A stretch of 64,000 nucleotides of DNA, from positions 342,001 to 406,000 of the forward strand of contig CAJHNH020006135.1 in the NCBI GenBank assembly GCA_905116865.2, given 5' to 3'. The DNA comes from Candidula unifasciata. Its lineage: Eukaryota; Mollusca; Gastropoda; Stylommatophora; Geomitridae. Below are positions 1 through 10,082 of this stretch, one piece after another. The translations under genes were made by a program, and so were the position numbers. Positions within the stretch are counted from its first letter, which is position 1. Every line of letters begins with the position of its first letter. The notes under the pieces are model-generated. The model was not told the origin of the DNA, did not search any database, and saw only the letters and a list, made by a program, of their open reading frames with translations.

Positions 1-170
1 CTCTTTCTTATAAGACAAACCTATGGTTATAATGCCATGCTGCCAATCAAGATAACTGATGACTTTATGACCACACCTCTTTCTTATAAGACAAACCTAT
101 GGTTATACTGCCAATCAAGACAACTGATGACTTTGTGACCACTCCTCTTTCTAATAAGACAAACCTATAC
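1..170. repeat. Tandem duplication, unit about 68-76 bp, 2.3 copies
   Basis: The words CTCTTTCTTATAAGAC and GACAAACCTAT recur at about 1, 77 and 145. The copies are about 90% alike, so this is a short local tandem duplication cut by the window edge. No coding capacity is seen. Confidence 0.7.
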
Positions 171-510
171 TCTGCTCTGCTCTGATTGAACCTTGCATGT
201 ACAGTCTATGCCAACCTTGCATGTACCAGCCTTGCTGGCCTTTATCTGTCTAGTCCAGCTAGCCAGAGAAATTTATCATAATAAAACAATTTCAAATTAG
301 TGAATAAAATATGCACAAACAAAGCTCCTGCATAAAACTCTGACAACATTTAAAATGTAATAGCTCAGTTTTCAATGCTCAGAAATATTTAATGGCGGTA
401 AATAAGGCAGGAGGTTTGCTAGTTTCAAAAGAAATGTTGAGTTAAGAACTGACACCACAGCACTCAGGACTTTCCCCATCAGCACTTTGTCTCTATTTTT
501 TAAGATTCAG
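171..510. other. Stretch without recognisable gene
   Basis: AT-rich sequence with no long open frame, no recognisable repeat and no splice-bounded exon. Confidence 0.5.
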
Positions 511-800
511 CTCCCCTTGTGGGTTTTGGGGCCCCATTGTGGAGGAAAACAAGAATAGACCCACTACTTCCCCAGCAAGCATGTCATAGGAGTCAACTAA
601 TTGGGGGGGGGGGGGGGGGGGGCTTCTTTCAAAGTCGGAGAGCATCTGCCTGAAGGGCAAGGAACACCAACTGCACATAAATAAGCCAGTAAAACCTATA
701 TGCAAAAACTCAGGTGATGGCACAAAGCTGAAGTTGAAATGGACGAAAAACCAGGACTTTTTGCTGGAGCTTGCAGCCGGTAAACAATGAAGAAGAAGAG
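511..800 (+). mobile_element. SINE family A copy with 20-base G run
   Basis: This is one of about twelve copies in the window of a ~290-bp dispersed repeat. It starts near a GGGCCCCATTGTGG word and ends in a short (GAA)n tail, which sets the strand. Shared landmarks are CATAGGAGTCGACTAA, GGCAAGGAACCA and a (T)GGACGA.CAACCAGGACTTT block. No tRNA-like head is obvious, so SINE is inferred from length, tail and copy number. A pure G run at 603-622 sits where other copies have only TTGGGGAGCTTCC. Confidence 0.7.
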
Positions 801-1058
801 GATAACAGTCAGCAGAGCTCCAATTCCAACTGTACTATGTAGTAGCAGTCTGAACGTATGTTCATCATGCCTTTCCCCTGAGTGTTGAATGTTGGACAAG
901 AAGAAAAAGTTCAGTATGCTCTTTTACATCAATTTAAGAAGTACAGACAAAACTTTGTGAATTTTAATATGAAGAAGCCAAGGAATGTACTCAGAAACTG
1001 GTGTTGATGTTATCCCTTTATATAAGAGGATTTTCTGGAAAACTACTGGTATCAACAG
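801..1058. other. Stretch without recognisable gene
   Basis: AT-rich and unique by eye. No exon or repeat is supported. Confidence 0.4.
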
Positions 1059-1059
1059 T

Positions 1060-1205
1060 TATAAGACACATATGGCTCATGGTTAATTATGAAAAAAAAG
1101 CAAGCAGAGAATCACTAAACAGGCACTAGAATGGGAAACATATGGACTAAGGAAACAAGTAAATCAAAGAGAAACCCTAAAATGAATGTTGATGAGAGAG
1201 GCCAA
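1060..1205 (+). pseudogene. LINE C-terminal remnant (same type as 4170-4470)
   Basis: The plus strand translates to a stretch with RITKQALEWE followed by GLRK and QRETL, interrupted by stops. This is the RITRQAL.W..G..RKRGRP-type C-terminal motif of endonuclease/reverse-transcriptase LINEs. A closely related stretch lies at 4170-4470. The remnant ends where SINE family A begins near 1210, so the SINE may have inserted here. Confidence 0.5.
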
Positions 1206-1209
1206 GGTG

Positions 1210-1512
1210 CTGGACTGGATAACATCCTTTCCATGTGGGTTCCTGGGCCCTATTGTAGGGTGAAAATAGAATAGATCCACTACCTACCCAAACAAGCATA
1301 TCGCAGGAGTAGACTATTTGGGGTGGGGGCACTTCCTTTAAAGTTGGAGTGTATCTGCCAGAGCGACAAGGAACAACTAATTGCATATAAATAAGCCAGT
1401 AAAACGTATGCACACACAAAACTTGGGCCCTGGCACAAAGCCAAAGTCCAAATGGACGAACAACCAGGACTTTCCACAGGAGCTAACAGCAGGTGAACAA
1501 AGAAAAAGAAAG
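1210..1512 (+). mobile_element. SINE family A copy
   Basis: It shows the same landmark order as the copy at 511-800, ending in a purine-rich tail (AGAAAAAGAAAGAGG). The G-run site is TTTGGGGTGGGGG here, an unexpanded, interrupted state. Confidence 0.7.
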
Positions 1513-2865
1513 AGGATTGCATCTATGATACTGGAAATATTTCATAGGACAGAACTGAATGCAAGAATAAATTGTGAGCCTTGTGTAATGTACAGATGGC
1601 ACTATAAGATAATGATTAGTACCTGCAGACATATTTATCCTTCAGAGCGCTAAAATTCTCTCCCTTTTTGTCTTCATTATTCTAATGATCTCATTGTAGA
1701 ACTACGCCATCTGGCTCCAGAACCTCACTTCCAGTTCAGCAGTCAGTAAAAGTATGAGATCATGCCTCTACCATTATCCTGAACAGACTCTGGAATTGTT
1801 CCGGTATCCAAATACAAAGAATCTTCACAAATGGATTTTCTCCTCTATGATCAGAATTTGGCTTCTGAACTGGAGATGCAGTTTCTGACCCAAACAGAGA
1901 AGTTCCACAATCAGGGCCTCAAGAAAGTGAACAGATAAAAGTATATCACCTTTAGGTGTGAATGTGCACACAGATACTAAAGGTGCTCATTCTGGACTCC
2001 TTCTTACTAAGTGCAAAATTGTTTTAACACTTTCTTGACAAGTGCTTTTCTACTGTGAAATCAGACAGAATACTTCTGAGGTGCAAACTTTCACAAGGTG
2101 CTTCTGTCATGTGTACAGACATATGCTGCAGGCTGCAGATCTTCACAGTAGGCAGGTTGACCCTCATCACCTGACAGCTGTAAACATAGGTTTATGGTGT
2201 CACCAAGCTTTGGATTCTAGTTCAGGACATCAGTCATACAAGCATAATGCCTAAACAATAAGCCAGCTCATGGTCTCAGACTAGTAAATCCATGGCCTCA
2301 GAAAAGTAAGTCAACAGTCTTTAAAAACAAAAACAAAAAAGCCAACAGATAAGTAAGTCCATGGTGAGTGATTTCTAAGTCCTCATACCTTCAAATTATT
2401 GAGTTCATAAACCTAGGTAAATAACTTCACAGGAACAAATAAGTAAGTCCATGACAACCAATCATAAAGCCTTCTCACACAAACAAACTGGCCCTTGGCC
2501 TGAGACATGCTGTGGTATCAGTTACAACAAGCCTATTTCATTGTTACATCAGCCCACACTCTCAGCTAGATAACAGCATCAATTCAGAAAAACAAGCCCA
2601 TGACATCCTTCACACAAGACAATGACATTAGTTACACAAGCCTGTGGCCACTGCCCAAGAAGCCCACTGCTTTACAAAAGCACACCCATGTCCTCAGATA
2701 AGTGAATATCCATGACGTCAGTGGAACAAGCTAGAGAATGTAGTCATGGCAGCCCTTGGCCAAAATCATGCTGCAAGTTCTTCATATCTGGGGCATCCAC
2801 ATGACAAAAAGAAACATCTGGAACAAAGTCACAGAAGTGATATCTTCAACAACTTTGGCTGCATG
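1513..2865. other. Region 3' of the membrane-protein exon; no gene recognised
   Basis: No open frame of note. From about 2270 to 2740 the words AAGTAAGTCCATG and CCATGACNTCAG recur irregularly (for example near 2345, 2445 and 2710), suggesting an old degenerate repeat. This may include the 3' untranslated region of the minus-strand exon at 2866-3428, but I found no AATAAA on that strand in the nearest 600 bases. Confidence 0.4.
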
Positions 2866-3428
2866 TCAAGTCTCATTCTGATGAACAGATGCATATGCCA
2901 GTTTGTGCGGCTCACCCACAACCTGTCCCAAAGTCTGCTTTGGAGACTGTGTGATCTGCCGGGCACCATGGGTATTTGCGACATTGTGACGACTAGAACG
3001 AGAAGAACTATGACGAGACAGACTTGTCGATGATGCCCCATGACTAGCGACGTGTAATTTGTTGTGAGGTGGGCGGACAATATTTCCGGTACTTCGCTGC
3101 AGGTGTGACACAGAACCTGGTCGATTCTGAGAAATTAACGTCAAACCTGTGGAGTCTCGTGACAGCTGGCTTTGAACTTTCACATGAGCTGGAACCTGAA
3201 ACGTATATGGTACTGCCATACAGCTGTCGCAGACTGCAGAGCATTTCTGGAGGCATGCTTCGTTGTTACAGCACTTGTATTTGCGGCAGAGTTTCCAGGT
3301 CACGCAAAGGGTGATGGCAATGATGATAACACAGACAAAGGGGATCACTACACCAATGATTTTGCTGGTATCTTCATCAGATTCCTGAGCGGCAGGTGCT
3401 GCTGTAGCTGTAGGTTTGAGAAAAGACA
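2866..3428 (-). CDS. Terminal exon of a single-pass membrane protein (unknown)
   Basis: About 186 residues plus a split codon, ending at a TGA. The order is: a Thr/Ala/Pro-rich stretch, an acidic patch (ESDEDTSK), one membrane helix (core VIPFVCVIIIAITLCV), a basic stop-transfer WKLCRKYKCC, a short Cys-rich juxtamembrane segment with nine Cys in about 25 residues, then a basic, Ser/His/Arg-rich tail of about 120 residues. The helix followed by positive charges suggests a cytosolic C-terminus. The acceptor is either TCTCATCTCAAG (exon from 3428) or CAAACCTACAG (exon from 3407); both leave phase 1, matching the donor at 5092. Cys-rich plus basic tail hints at palmitoylation and peripheral membrane contact, which is inference. 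I do not recognise the family. A SINE B copy sits about 55 bases upstream, inside the intron. Confidence 0.6.
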
Positions 3429-3480
3429 CTTGAGATGAGAAATACAAAGTGACTCCTTTTGAGCAAAACACAGGTTAAAA

Positions 3481-3712
3481 AGTTAGTTGCGTATCCTTTA
3501 CAGGACGTTGCAGAAACAACCCCAGCATTTTTGGGCTTTTATGGTTTGTCAAAGCAAATTTTACATTCAGTAGTTTGCCACTGCTAAGCGGTCAGCTCTT
3601 GGTACCACTGTCAAAACCAATGCAAGACAAATCATCCACAGCTGAGATTGAGCCCAGCACCCCGGCATTATAAAGTGCATTCACAACGCTAAGTTACAGC
3701 TGCTGACATACT
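3481..3712 (-). mobile_element. SINE family B copy, near full length
   Basis: On the minus strand it begins with a tRNA-like head containing a decayed box B (CTGGGCTCAATCTCAGC). It continues through the family core (GTTTTGACAGTGGTACC, CAGTGGCAAACTACTG) and ends CCTGTAAAGGATACGCAACTAAC. Seven copies are seen in the window. This one lies in an intron of the membrane-protein gene. Confidence 0.75.
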
Positions 3713-4168
3713 CAGGTACCAATGCAAACACATCTGGCAATTTTCCCCCTCTTGGATGCTGCCTGAAGATTTCACACACTCCTGACATAGAAAGTATTGC
3801 ATCCCGGATACCAACACTACAGGGCAAATCTCATATACCCTGTTTAATCTTCTATAAAGTTAAAATTAAATTACTCTTATGGCTACAGACTAGAGGCCAA
3901 AGAATTAACGTAACAAATTATTTGACTATTTAGATAGTGATTCTGACAGTGAAGGAGATTTTAAAAAAAAAAGAATTATTACACACATTGGCAAGACATC
4001 AGCAGCTCTGAAAAGCCTGCATAACATATGGAAAACCAAGTTACGTATTTTCAATTGTGATGCTATTTCAGTCTTAACATGCAAGAGTGAAAGTTGGAGA
4101 ACCAATAAAAACATGGAATGAAAAGTGAAAACAAATGCCCCAGGAAAACATTAAACATAAAATAAGGG
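3713..4168. other. Intron-like stretch, nothing recognised
   Basis: AT-rich sequence between the two minus-strand exons. No repeat or exon is supported. Confidence 0.4.
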
Positions 4169-4169
4169 G

Positions 4170-4470
4170 AGAAGAAATCCGAGAAATTTCTGGGCAAACC
4201 ACTGATAACAAATAAAGAAGATGGCACTATACTAGACATATCCTAAGAATGAATGAGCAGAGAATCACCAAACAGGCACTGGAATGGGAATTAAAAGGAC
4301 TGAGGAAGCTAGGACATCAGAAAGAAACACTGTTACAAAATGCTGATGAGCAGCCACAGTTGCGGGACTGAGTTCCATCCATGATATGGAGACCTGCACA
4401 GGATATAATGGATGGAGGAACAGACTGTGAGCCCTATGAGACATAATGGCACAACAGGACAATGTGGATG
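4170..4470 (+). pseudogene. LINE C-terminal remnant
   Basis: The plus strand reads RRWHYTRHILRMNEQRITKQ then ALEWELKGLRKLGHQKETL, then stops. The pattern is the W-x-GH-x2-RM...RITKQAL.W...G.RK.G..K.TL tail seen at the C-terminus of endonuclease/reverse-transcriptase LINEs. Only this end is present, as expected for a 5'-truncated insertion. Confidence 0.55.
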
Positions 4471-4634
4471 AAATGAGTGGCTACACAAGATGCTACCCTG
4501 CTGTAGCCTGCTATCCAGAACATCCTGAGACAAATGACCATTAGGAGCCTACTGGGTTAGATGTGTAGTTTTCAAACTGTTTTCCTGGGACTGAAGCCAG
4601 TGACTCAAACTGCCTCAAAACAAAGAAAAATTGA

Positions 4635-4636
<2 letters not shown>

Positions 4637-4666
<30 letters not shown>
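4637..4666. repeat. Poly-G run, 30 bases
   Basis: Uninterrupted G at 4637-4666, flanked by TTGAGA and AAGAGAAATAGGGG. One of several unusually long G/C homopolymers in the window. Confidence 0.95.
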
Positions 4667-4667
<1 letters not shown>

Positions 4668-4669
4668 AG

Positions 4670-5091
4670 AGAAATAGGGGACACCAATAACTCAAAACTG
4701 AATATAAATAAAAAATAAAAATAATAATGTGCAGAATGGCAAAATATTAATATATGTGAAATGAACTGTAATGTATTTAAATAAATACTTACAAACATAA
4801 CTTTAATACATGGGGGAGGGAAGGAGGCTGAGCCCTTTTACAAAGTTTCTAGAAAGAGGGAGCAAGCCCCCGTGGTTCGGCCCATGCTGATGATGCCAGA
4901 AGTAACCTCAGAGGTTTGTTAGCCCACCTGCCTATTTCCCTGTGTGCCATCTTGTCCAGACCATCAACTCCCTCCTCAGTGAACCTGTCTTGCCAGGGTG
5001 GAGGCTGTGCCTGTCCTACTGCACCATCCCAAAAAACCTCAGACAGCCCTCACCACGTCACTTTACGACACAAACAAATGTGCGAACTTAC
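4670..5091. other. Intron-like stretch, nothing recognised
   Basis: Lies between the LINE remnant and the exon at 5092. It contains an AATAAATAAA-type A/T tract near 4700-4790 and no supported exon. Confidence 0.4.
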
Positions 5092-5376
5092 CAGCTGATA
5101 AAAATGCAGCTTGTCCAGCCTTTATGGTTGCATGTTTTGAAGCAGCAAAGTTCCTGAACTTCTGCGATGTTAATACTGTGTTCTGGAACACAAATCGCTG
5201 TGTTGAGACTAGAGTTTCATGCGAATGGTTTCTCCTGTGACTGCCTGTGCCTGCTCTGCGAGGAATACTCAAGCTGGAGTTGCCGCTGGTACTATTATAA
5301 TCTACATTAGCTTGGCTGTTAGCACTCAACTGTGTGCGGCTGCAGTCCACTTCACCCAGACAAGCTGCTGAGCAGA
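5092..5376 (-). CDS. Probable internal exon, phase 1-1, extracellular segment
   Basis: The acceptor is TTTCCTATCGCAG and the donor is CAGCTG|GTAAGT, a near-perfect consensus. The exon is 285 nt (95 codons), starts and ends in phase 1, and only one frame is open. It codes for a Cys pair at the start (CSAACLGEVDC), then a Ser/Asn/Arg-rich segment with NST and NSS sequons, ending FAASKHATIKAGQAAFLSA. Its end phase fits the exon at 2866-3428, so the two are probably consecutive exons. Symmetric 1-1 exons are typical of extracellular modules, and the sequons agree with that side of the membrane. The domain is not one I recognise. Confidence 0.5.
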
Positions 5377-5496
5377 CTGCGATAGGAAAGTATACAAAGT
5401 TACCAAAATGTAGGAAGCTGAAAGATGAAAAGATTGTAAGGCAGTAGGGAAAGAGACTTATGCTGACAGCACAGGAGGTAGGTAGGTAGTTGTACT

Positions 5497-5690
5497 CCAA
5501 CAGGACATCACACAAGTGACAAACAGCTGGTGACACAAAGTGCCACCCGTGGAGATATCCCAGAAACCCCTTTTAGCCGTGAGGCCTTATATTTGGGCTA
5601 TATTCAGGGCACCCGGCAAAAGACAGGGTGGGGCTTCAAATAACAAAATATTGCATCCCATATGGGGACGACTATTGAGGTCGCAGGAGA
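5497..5690 (+). mobile_element. SINE family F copy
   Basis: Shares AGGACATCACACAAG.GACAAAC, CACAAAGTG.CACC, CCAGAAACCC and a GGGCTTCAAATAAC...TTGCATCCCATA end with copies near 35.4, 49.8 and 50.5 kb. Orientation is by comparison with those copies only. It sits about 120 bases upstream of the exon at 5092-5376. Confidence 0.65.
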
Positions 5691-5763
5691 ATGATAAGGT
5701 GAATTACACCAAAAACAGATTGACTGATCTTCTACTGAAATATTTCAGCTCTTGGGGAGGGGA

Positions 5764-5776
5764 GGGGGGGGGGGGG
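5764..5776. repeat. Poly-G run, 13 bases
   Basis: GGGGAGGGGAGG leads into 13 uninterrupted G, just downstream of the SINE F copy. Confidence 0.9.
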
Positions 5777-6104
5777 TGATACCGACAAAGCTTCCTAATA
5801 TCATATCACACATTTGTCTGTCTTGAGTCACTCCTGCATACCATGCATATCTGTCTGTACTGACGGATGTGTGCATGAATGTTTTATAACCACTGATCAC
5901 TTCTTCAACGTTCATCCAAGTGACGTAATTGTGTCATGTCTATTTACAGCATAGCTGCGAGATTTGTGCTTTTTGGCAGAGTTAGTCTGTATGACTGATC
6001 TTTGATAATGATAATATATTTGTAAATGCCAGCATGAGGCATCTTAAGGCCACAGTGATCTTGTGTTGTTTTATCAAAACTGAGACCAAACCACTCCTCC
6101 CCAG

Positions 6105-6243
6105 GCAAGCATCTCTGTACAGTTTGTTTTGCCTGGCAATGCTATGCTTTACAATCATTGCCACTGCACACTCCTATGTATGCTCAGTCCTTCAAGGCTG
6201 TAACCATCACAAGGTGCTTCTACTCACTGTTTTCATGTTAAAG
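6105..6243 (+). CDS. Weak candidate exon with a hydrophobic stretch
   Basis: A strong acceptor (CCACTCCTCCCCAG) and strong donor (TTAAAG|GTACGT) bound 139 nt with one open frame. The frame reads QASLYSLFCLAMLCFTIIAT and continues hydrophobic, like a membrane segment. No homology is recognised and there is no partner exon in view, so this may be chance. Confidence 0.15.
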
Positions 6244-6454
6244 GTACGTTCAGAGAACCAACATCACTGCAACATTTAGCTCAGACTCTCTAAACAGAAT
6301 GGAAAGCTGCATCCCGAGAGCATCAAATAAAGCATGAACTTCACAGCTCTGGCAATGATACTCTCAGACATGAGTACAAACTGCACTTGTGAAATGAAGA
6401 TGCATTCGAGTGTTCCCATGAAGAACTGGTTACCACACCTTTTCACATTCTCCA

Positions 6455-6735
6455 TGCAGGTTCTGGGCTCCATTGTGGAGAGAACAAGAACAGACCCACT
6501 GCCTGCTTAAAGGCATGTCATAGGAGTCGACTAACTGGGAGCTTCCTTTAAAGTTAGTGTACATTTGCCTGAGCGGCAAGGAACCAACAGTTTGCATGCA
6601 AATTAGTCAGACCTGTAAAACGGATGTGCATGCATTACTCAGCTTCTGAAACAGGACTAAAGTCCAGAAGTGGACGAGCAACCAGAACTTTGCCGCCGGA
6701 GTTTACAGTCAATGAACGCAAAGAAGAAGAAACCT
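6455..6735 (+). mobile_element. SINE family A copy
   Basis: All family A landmarks are in order: GGGCTCCATTGTGG, CATAGGAGTCGACTAACTGG, GAGCGGCAAGGAACCAAC, GTGGACGAGCAACCAGAAC, and the tail AAAGAAGAAGAAA. The G-run site is unexpanded (CTGGGAGCTTCC). Confidence 0.75.
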
Positions 6736-7262
6736 TTTCACATGACTTTAAAACTGGCATCAGTGTGCTTGGCCAGGCTTTATTTCCAGGTCATGTATCA
6801 GAACGACCATCAGAGACTCAACATACCCCATGCAGAGTCTGTACTGCACTAACAATATCAGCAGAAGAGCTACTGCAACATATGGTTTGTATTGTGAAAA
6901 AGGAAAATGCAGAGATGAAGCAAGCAGTATGAAGTAAAAAATACAAAAGAAACAGATGAGTAGTGAGGAGGAAAAGATGGAGGATAAAAGAGGAAGGCAG
7001 GTTGAAAGATGAGAATTTGAAGGTAGTAGAATGAGTTAGAGGACAATGATGATGAAGTATGTGATAACATGAGGAAGAAAATAGCTAATGGAGAAACAAA
7101 AGATGTCAAAGATTCAAACTGTCTTTACGCTCAGTATTTACCACTTGGTGGTGAAGGACAGGAAGGTGGTGAGTCTGAGGATTTAGAGCAGTCTGGCTTA
7201 CTGTGGTTGCCATTAACCTCTGGCAGGTTAGCATTTTTATTTTTGCCCCCAACAGAAACTTT
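6736..7262. other. Purine-rich stretch without recognised gene
   Basis: Strongly A/G-biased on the plus strand from about 6900 to 7100, which opens frames by composition alone. A splice-like AAGTG|GTAAAT lies on the minus strand near 7140, without other support. Confidence 0.4.
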
Positions 7263-7264
7263 TC

Positions 7265-7345
7265 TCCTTCCCTTATTGAGGATCGAACATGGGTCTCTTT
7301 CATGAGAGCCTACTGCTTTAACCACTTGGCCAACCGCTTATCCTG
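7265..7345 (-). mobile_element. tRNA-like SINE head (family G)
   Basis: The minus strand reads TTGGCCAAGTGGTTAA (box A-like, Ser/Leu tRNA type) and, about 30 bases later, TGTTCGATCC (box B). A CTCTCATGAAAGAG hairpin lies between them where the anticodon arm would be. No matching acceptor stem is found, so this is a tRNA-derived SINE and not a tRNA gene. A second copy is at 48100-48195. Confidence 0.55.
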
Positions 7346-7640
7346 TAAAAAATAAGAAGCAGAGCAAAGAGAAGGAAAGGGGGGAAAATGAGAAAAATCA
7401 GAAGACAAAAGATGAGAAGGCTGAGAAAAATAAGAAAGTGAGATCAGAATAGTGAGATGGACAAAGCAGAGACAGAATAGAAGGAAGATATGGAGAAGGT
7501 AGGTAGAGGAAAAGATAAAGGAAGATGGACGAAAGATGATGATAATGATAATAATAAAATTGTTAAAGATGGCAACAACAAGAAAGAAGAAAGGGATGCA
7601 GAGGAGCTGAACCCCATGTGGTAGTTCAAACGAACGAACA
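7346..7640. other. Purine-rich stretch
   Basis: Almost entirely A and G on the plus strand. No gene is supported. Confidence 0.6.
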
Positions 7641-7824
7641 AATTTTTTTCAAAGGGTCACAAATTGGGAACACAGGCCGATCTAACATTAGGCCCTTCCA
7701 AAAACCTATCTTTCATACAGCAGATGTATTTATCAATAAAGCATGCCATGTTCATATAATAAAATGCATATTATTAATATGAAGCAGAAATACAAAAGCA
7801 TGGGTGGTAAAATGCAAGTGGACA

Positions 7825-7965
7825 TTCGCGCCCACACACACCCCCCATATTCACACACAAACCCACCCACTTGCTTACACACACAAATATACCCATATAC
7901 ACACATCATACATACAAACATACATGCACCTACACACACACACATACATACATACACACAGACAA
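7825..7965. repeat. Degenerate CA-rich simple repeat
   Basis: Irregular (CA)n, (CACAT)n and (ACAT)n from about 7825 to 7965. Frames through it encode only THTH-type low complexity. Confidence 0.85.
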
Positions 7966-8074
7966 GCCACCAACAATTGGTCAGGACCTATCTATATCTC
8001 TTCATGGTCATCCCAGAATGAGGTTCCCCACTTGGAGCAAAGGACAACATAGGTATGATTGATGTTTAATTTTA

Positions 8075-8228
8075 AGTTAAGACTGCGTGTGCCTGAGAGG
8101 CAAGGAACCAACGATCTGCACACAAATAAGCCAGATCTGTAAAACTTGTGGGCATGCTTCAGAATAAAGCCACAAATTCCAGAAGTGGACGAACAACCTG
8201 GACGTTTTGTTAAAGTTTACAGAAGAAA
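8075..8228 (+). mobile_element. SINE family A fragment
   Basis: Carries only the 3' half: GAGAGGCAAGGAACCAACG, AATAAGCCAGATCTGTAAAAC, GTGGACGAACAACCTGGAC, then a purine tail. Confidence 0.65.
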
Positions 8229-8324
8229 GACAGTGCCATCTTATTGCATGTGCCCACTGGGTACTTTTCTCGTTGGTCCCATAAAGAGAGAAGCCCCATG
8301 CTAATCTGCATATATCAAATCATC

Positions 8325-8660
8325 ATCATCATCCTCATCAATTTCCACTTCTGCCATTAAGTGTCATGGGGAGGAACAGTTTATGATCCTTTGCCCAATA
8401 GGTAGCAATTGCTATTGTCATTCTGTATAAATGTAGAAACTCTTTAATATCATCAATCCATCTACTCCTAGGGTGGTCTCTTGCTTTCATTTCAGATCTG
8501 TTCATGTGTAGCGAGTGCGTTGGCAGTTGTCCTGGCTGCATTCGTACTAGATGACAAAATCATCTTATCCTTTTTTTCAATGAATTTGCTGCATGTTGCT
8601 CCTACAGACTGATAATATTCATTTCGAACTCTGTCTCGGATGGTAAGTTGGTGGCTTTTC
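8325..8660 (-). pseudogene. LINE C 3' end with (ATG)n tail
   Basis: The minus strand encodes MNRSEMKARDHPRSRWIDDI, then a KEFLHLYRMT-type segment, ending in KDHKLFLPMTLNGRSGN. This is a C-terminal motif of endonuclease/reverse-transcriptase LINEs. Directly after it comes a trinucleotide tail seen on the plus strand as ATCATCATCATC at about 8320-8337. The upstream part is missing (5' truncation). The same terminus recurs in tandem at 63705-64000. Confidence 0.65.
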
Positions 8661-8806
8661 TCAAGCATCTCATTTCTGAGTTAACCGATGAAACCAACAA
8701 ACTCAACAATAAAAGACCTGAAGCCCAACACAGAAAGAAACACACACACAGACACGCAAACAAACAGTCAAAAACAAAAACACACACACTCACCTCCCAT
8801 TATTAG

Positions 8807-9121
8807 GCTAACAACCACAGCAGAGCAAACAACTTCAGGAAAGCTCCAGACCCCAGTATTTCCGCTGCCACTTCTCCTGCTACTGTTGGAAATCCGACTA
8901 CCTCCACTTCTACACCTAAAGCTGCAACTATGACAAGCGCCTCTTCTAGTTTCAATACAGCAACTACCTTGTTTAGTTTCAATACTGCAATTTACACATG
9001 CATCTTTCTTAGTTACAATACTGCAACAGTTCCTGTTATAACAACTGCTACTACAAAAACTACAACTATTACAACTCTTGGTACTAAAACAAGTCAGCTT
9101 TGGTCTGTTCATTGCATTTAA
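8807..9121 (+). CDS. Possible Thr/Ser-rich (mucin-like) exon, uncertain
   Basis: An open plus frame follows a plausible acceptor (CTCCCATTATTAG). About half its residues are Thr, Ser or Ala (for example NPTTSTSTPKAATMTSASSS). A second Thr-rich stretch follows at about 9185-9240 in another frame. Such composition fits an O-glycosylated stalk, but it could also be a degenerate (ACT/ACA)n expansion. The opposite strand is open over 8768-9361 because Thr/Ser codons read backwards lack stops. There is no clear donor and no neighbour exon. Confidence 0.2.
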   Translation, partial: ANNHSRANNFRKAPDPSISAATSPATVGNPTTSTSTPKAATMTSASSSFNTATTLFSFNTAIYTCIFLSYNTATVPVITTATTKTTTITTLGTKTSQLWSVHCI

Positions 9122-9410
9122 TTTCTCGCCTCCATAGGAGACAGATAATGTTGGCTTCCACCTACCCCAGACACCCAGAAATAAATGGGTGATACTGCTG
9201 CTGCCGCTGTCACCACAACTACAACAACCGCTACTTGCATGATCTTTACCAGCTGTCACCTGGCTGTTGGTGGCAGTAAATGCCACTTTCATCTTGCTGC
9301 TGCTCCTGGAGATGGTGACAAAGAGACTCCTTGCAACAAACAGGCACATGTCTGTGAGCAATGCTGCATGTATTTCTGAAAGCAGGAAAGATTCTCAGTA
9401 TAAGATTACA

Positions 9411-9413
<3 letters not shown>

Positions 9414-9486
<73 letters not shown>

Positions 9487-9500
9487 ACTCTCTCTCTTTC
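9414..9500. repeat. (TC)n microsatellite
   Basis: About 70 bases of nearly pure TC, ending in imperfect ACTCTC units. Confidence 0.95.
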
Positions 9501-9644
9501 ATTCATCTATTCTTTCTTTACTTTGTTTGTCCACCTGCTGTTCATCCCTTATAATCTTTCTTCTATTAAAACATAACACTTACAACACATGGAAAGTGAT
9601 TTAGAACAAACAATTGGTTATAAAAAACAAAGAAAAAAGGAAAG

Positions 9645-9895
9645 GACCCTGTTCCACGCCTTTAGGTACAACGAGCATATGGGGCTAGACCTATATTTAA
9701 TAGATGAAACTGCACCTGGTGGGTGATGTGGTCAGCATGAGGCCAGCCACGTTTACTTTACTTAATTGCACCTGGTACCCAAAGTACTCAAAGCTTGGTC
9801 CACCTGGGAGTCATGGTCGTTTTTGAAAAAAGTCAGGCTCCATCAGGACCCAAAGCTATGACCTTGCGATCTGCAGGCGAGTGTAGAACAAACAA
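9645..9895 (-). mobile_element. SINE family C copy
   Basis: Family C landmarks on the plus strand in reverse sense are CCTTTAGG, GGGCTAGACCTATATTT, GGTGATGTGGTCAGCAT, GCACCTGGTACCCA and GGTCATTTTTGAAAAA. The head (GATCTGCAGGCGAGTGT) is tRNA-derived, better kept in the copies near 12.4 and 28.2 kb. Confidence 0.7.
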
Positions 9896-10082
9896 TATTG
9901 CTAATCAAGTTCAATATTTATAACCCATGCTTAAGTAAAGGACATTTTCCTTATCTCTGGAGTGTCAGGCCTATATCTTAAAGACCAACTGGCACTTGAT
10001 GGTGAAAAGAACAAGGCGGAAAGTTGACATCAGAGAAACTATACAACAGCACAATGCATTCACAGTTAAGGCAGTCATACGA
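9896..10082. other. Short unique stretch
   Basis: No gene or repeat recognised. Confidence 0.4.

Noticed and set aside
7265..7345. Ser/Leu tRNA gene on the minus strand (also 48100-48195)
   Set aside because: Box A and box B words are present but the acceptor stem does not pair and related copies continue into a SINE body.
8768..9361. 197-codon minus-strand frame as a Cys-rich protein
   Set aside because: Best explained as the antisense of Thr/Ser codons; no splice borders or signal peptide that fits.
9246..9576. Open frames of RERERE and SLSLSL across (TC)n; similar at 18.6-19.2 kb
   Set aside because: Pure simple-repeat translation on both strands.
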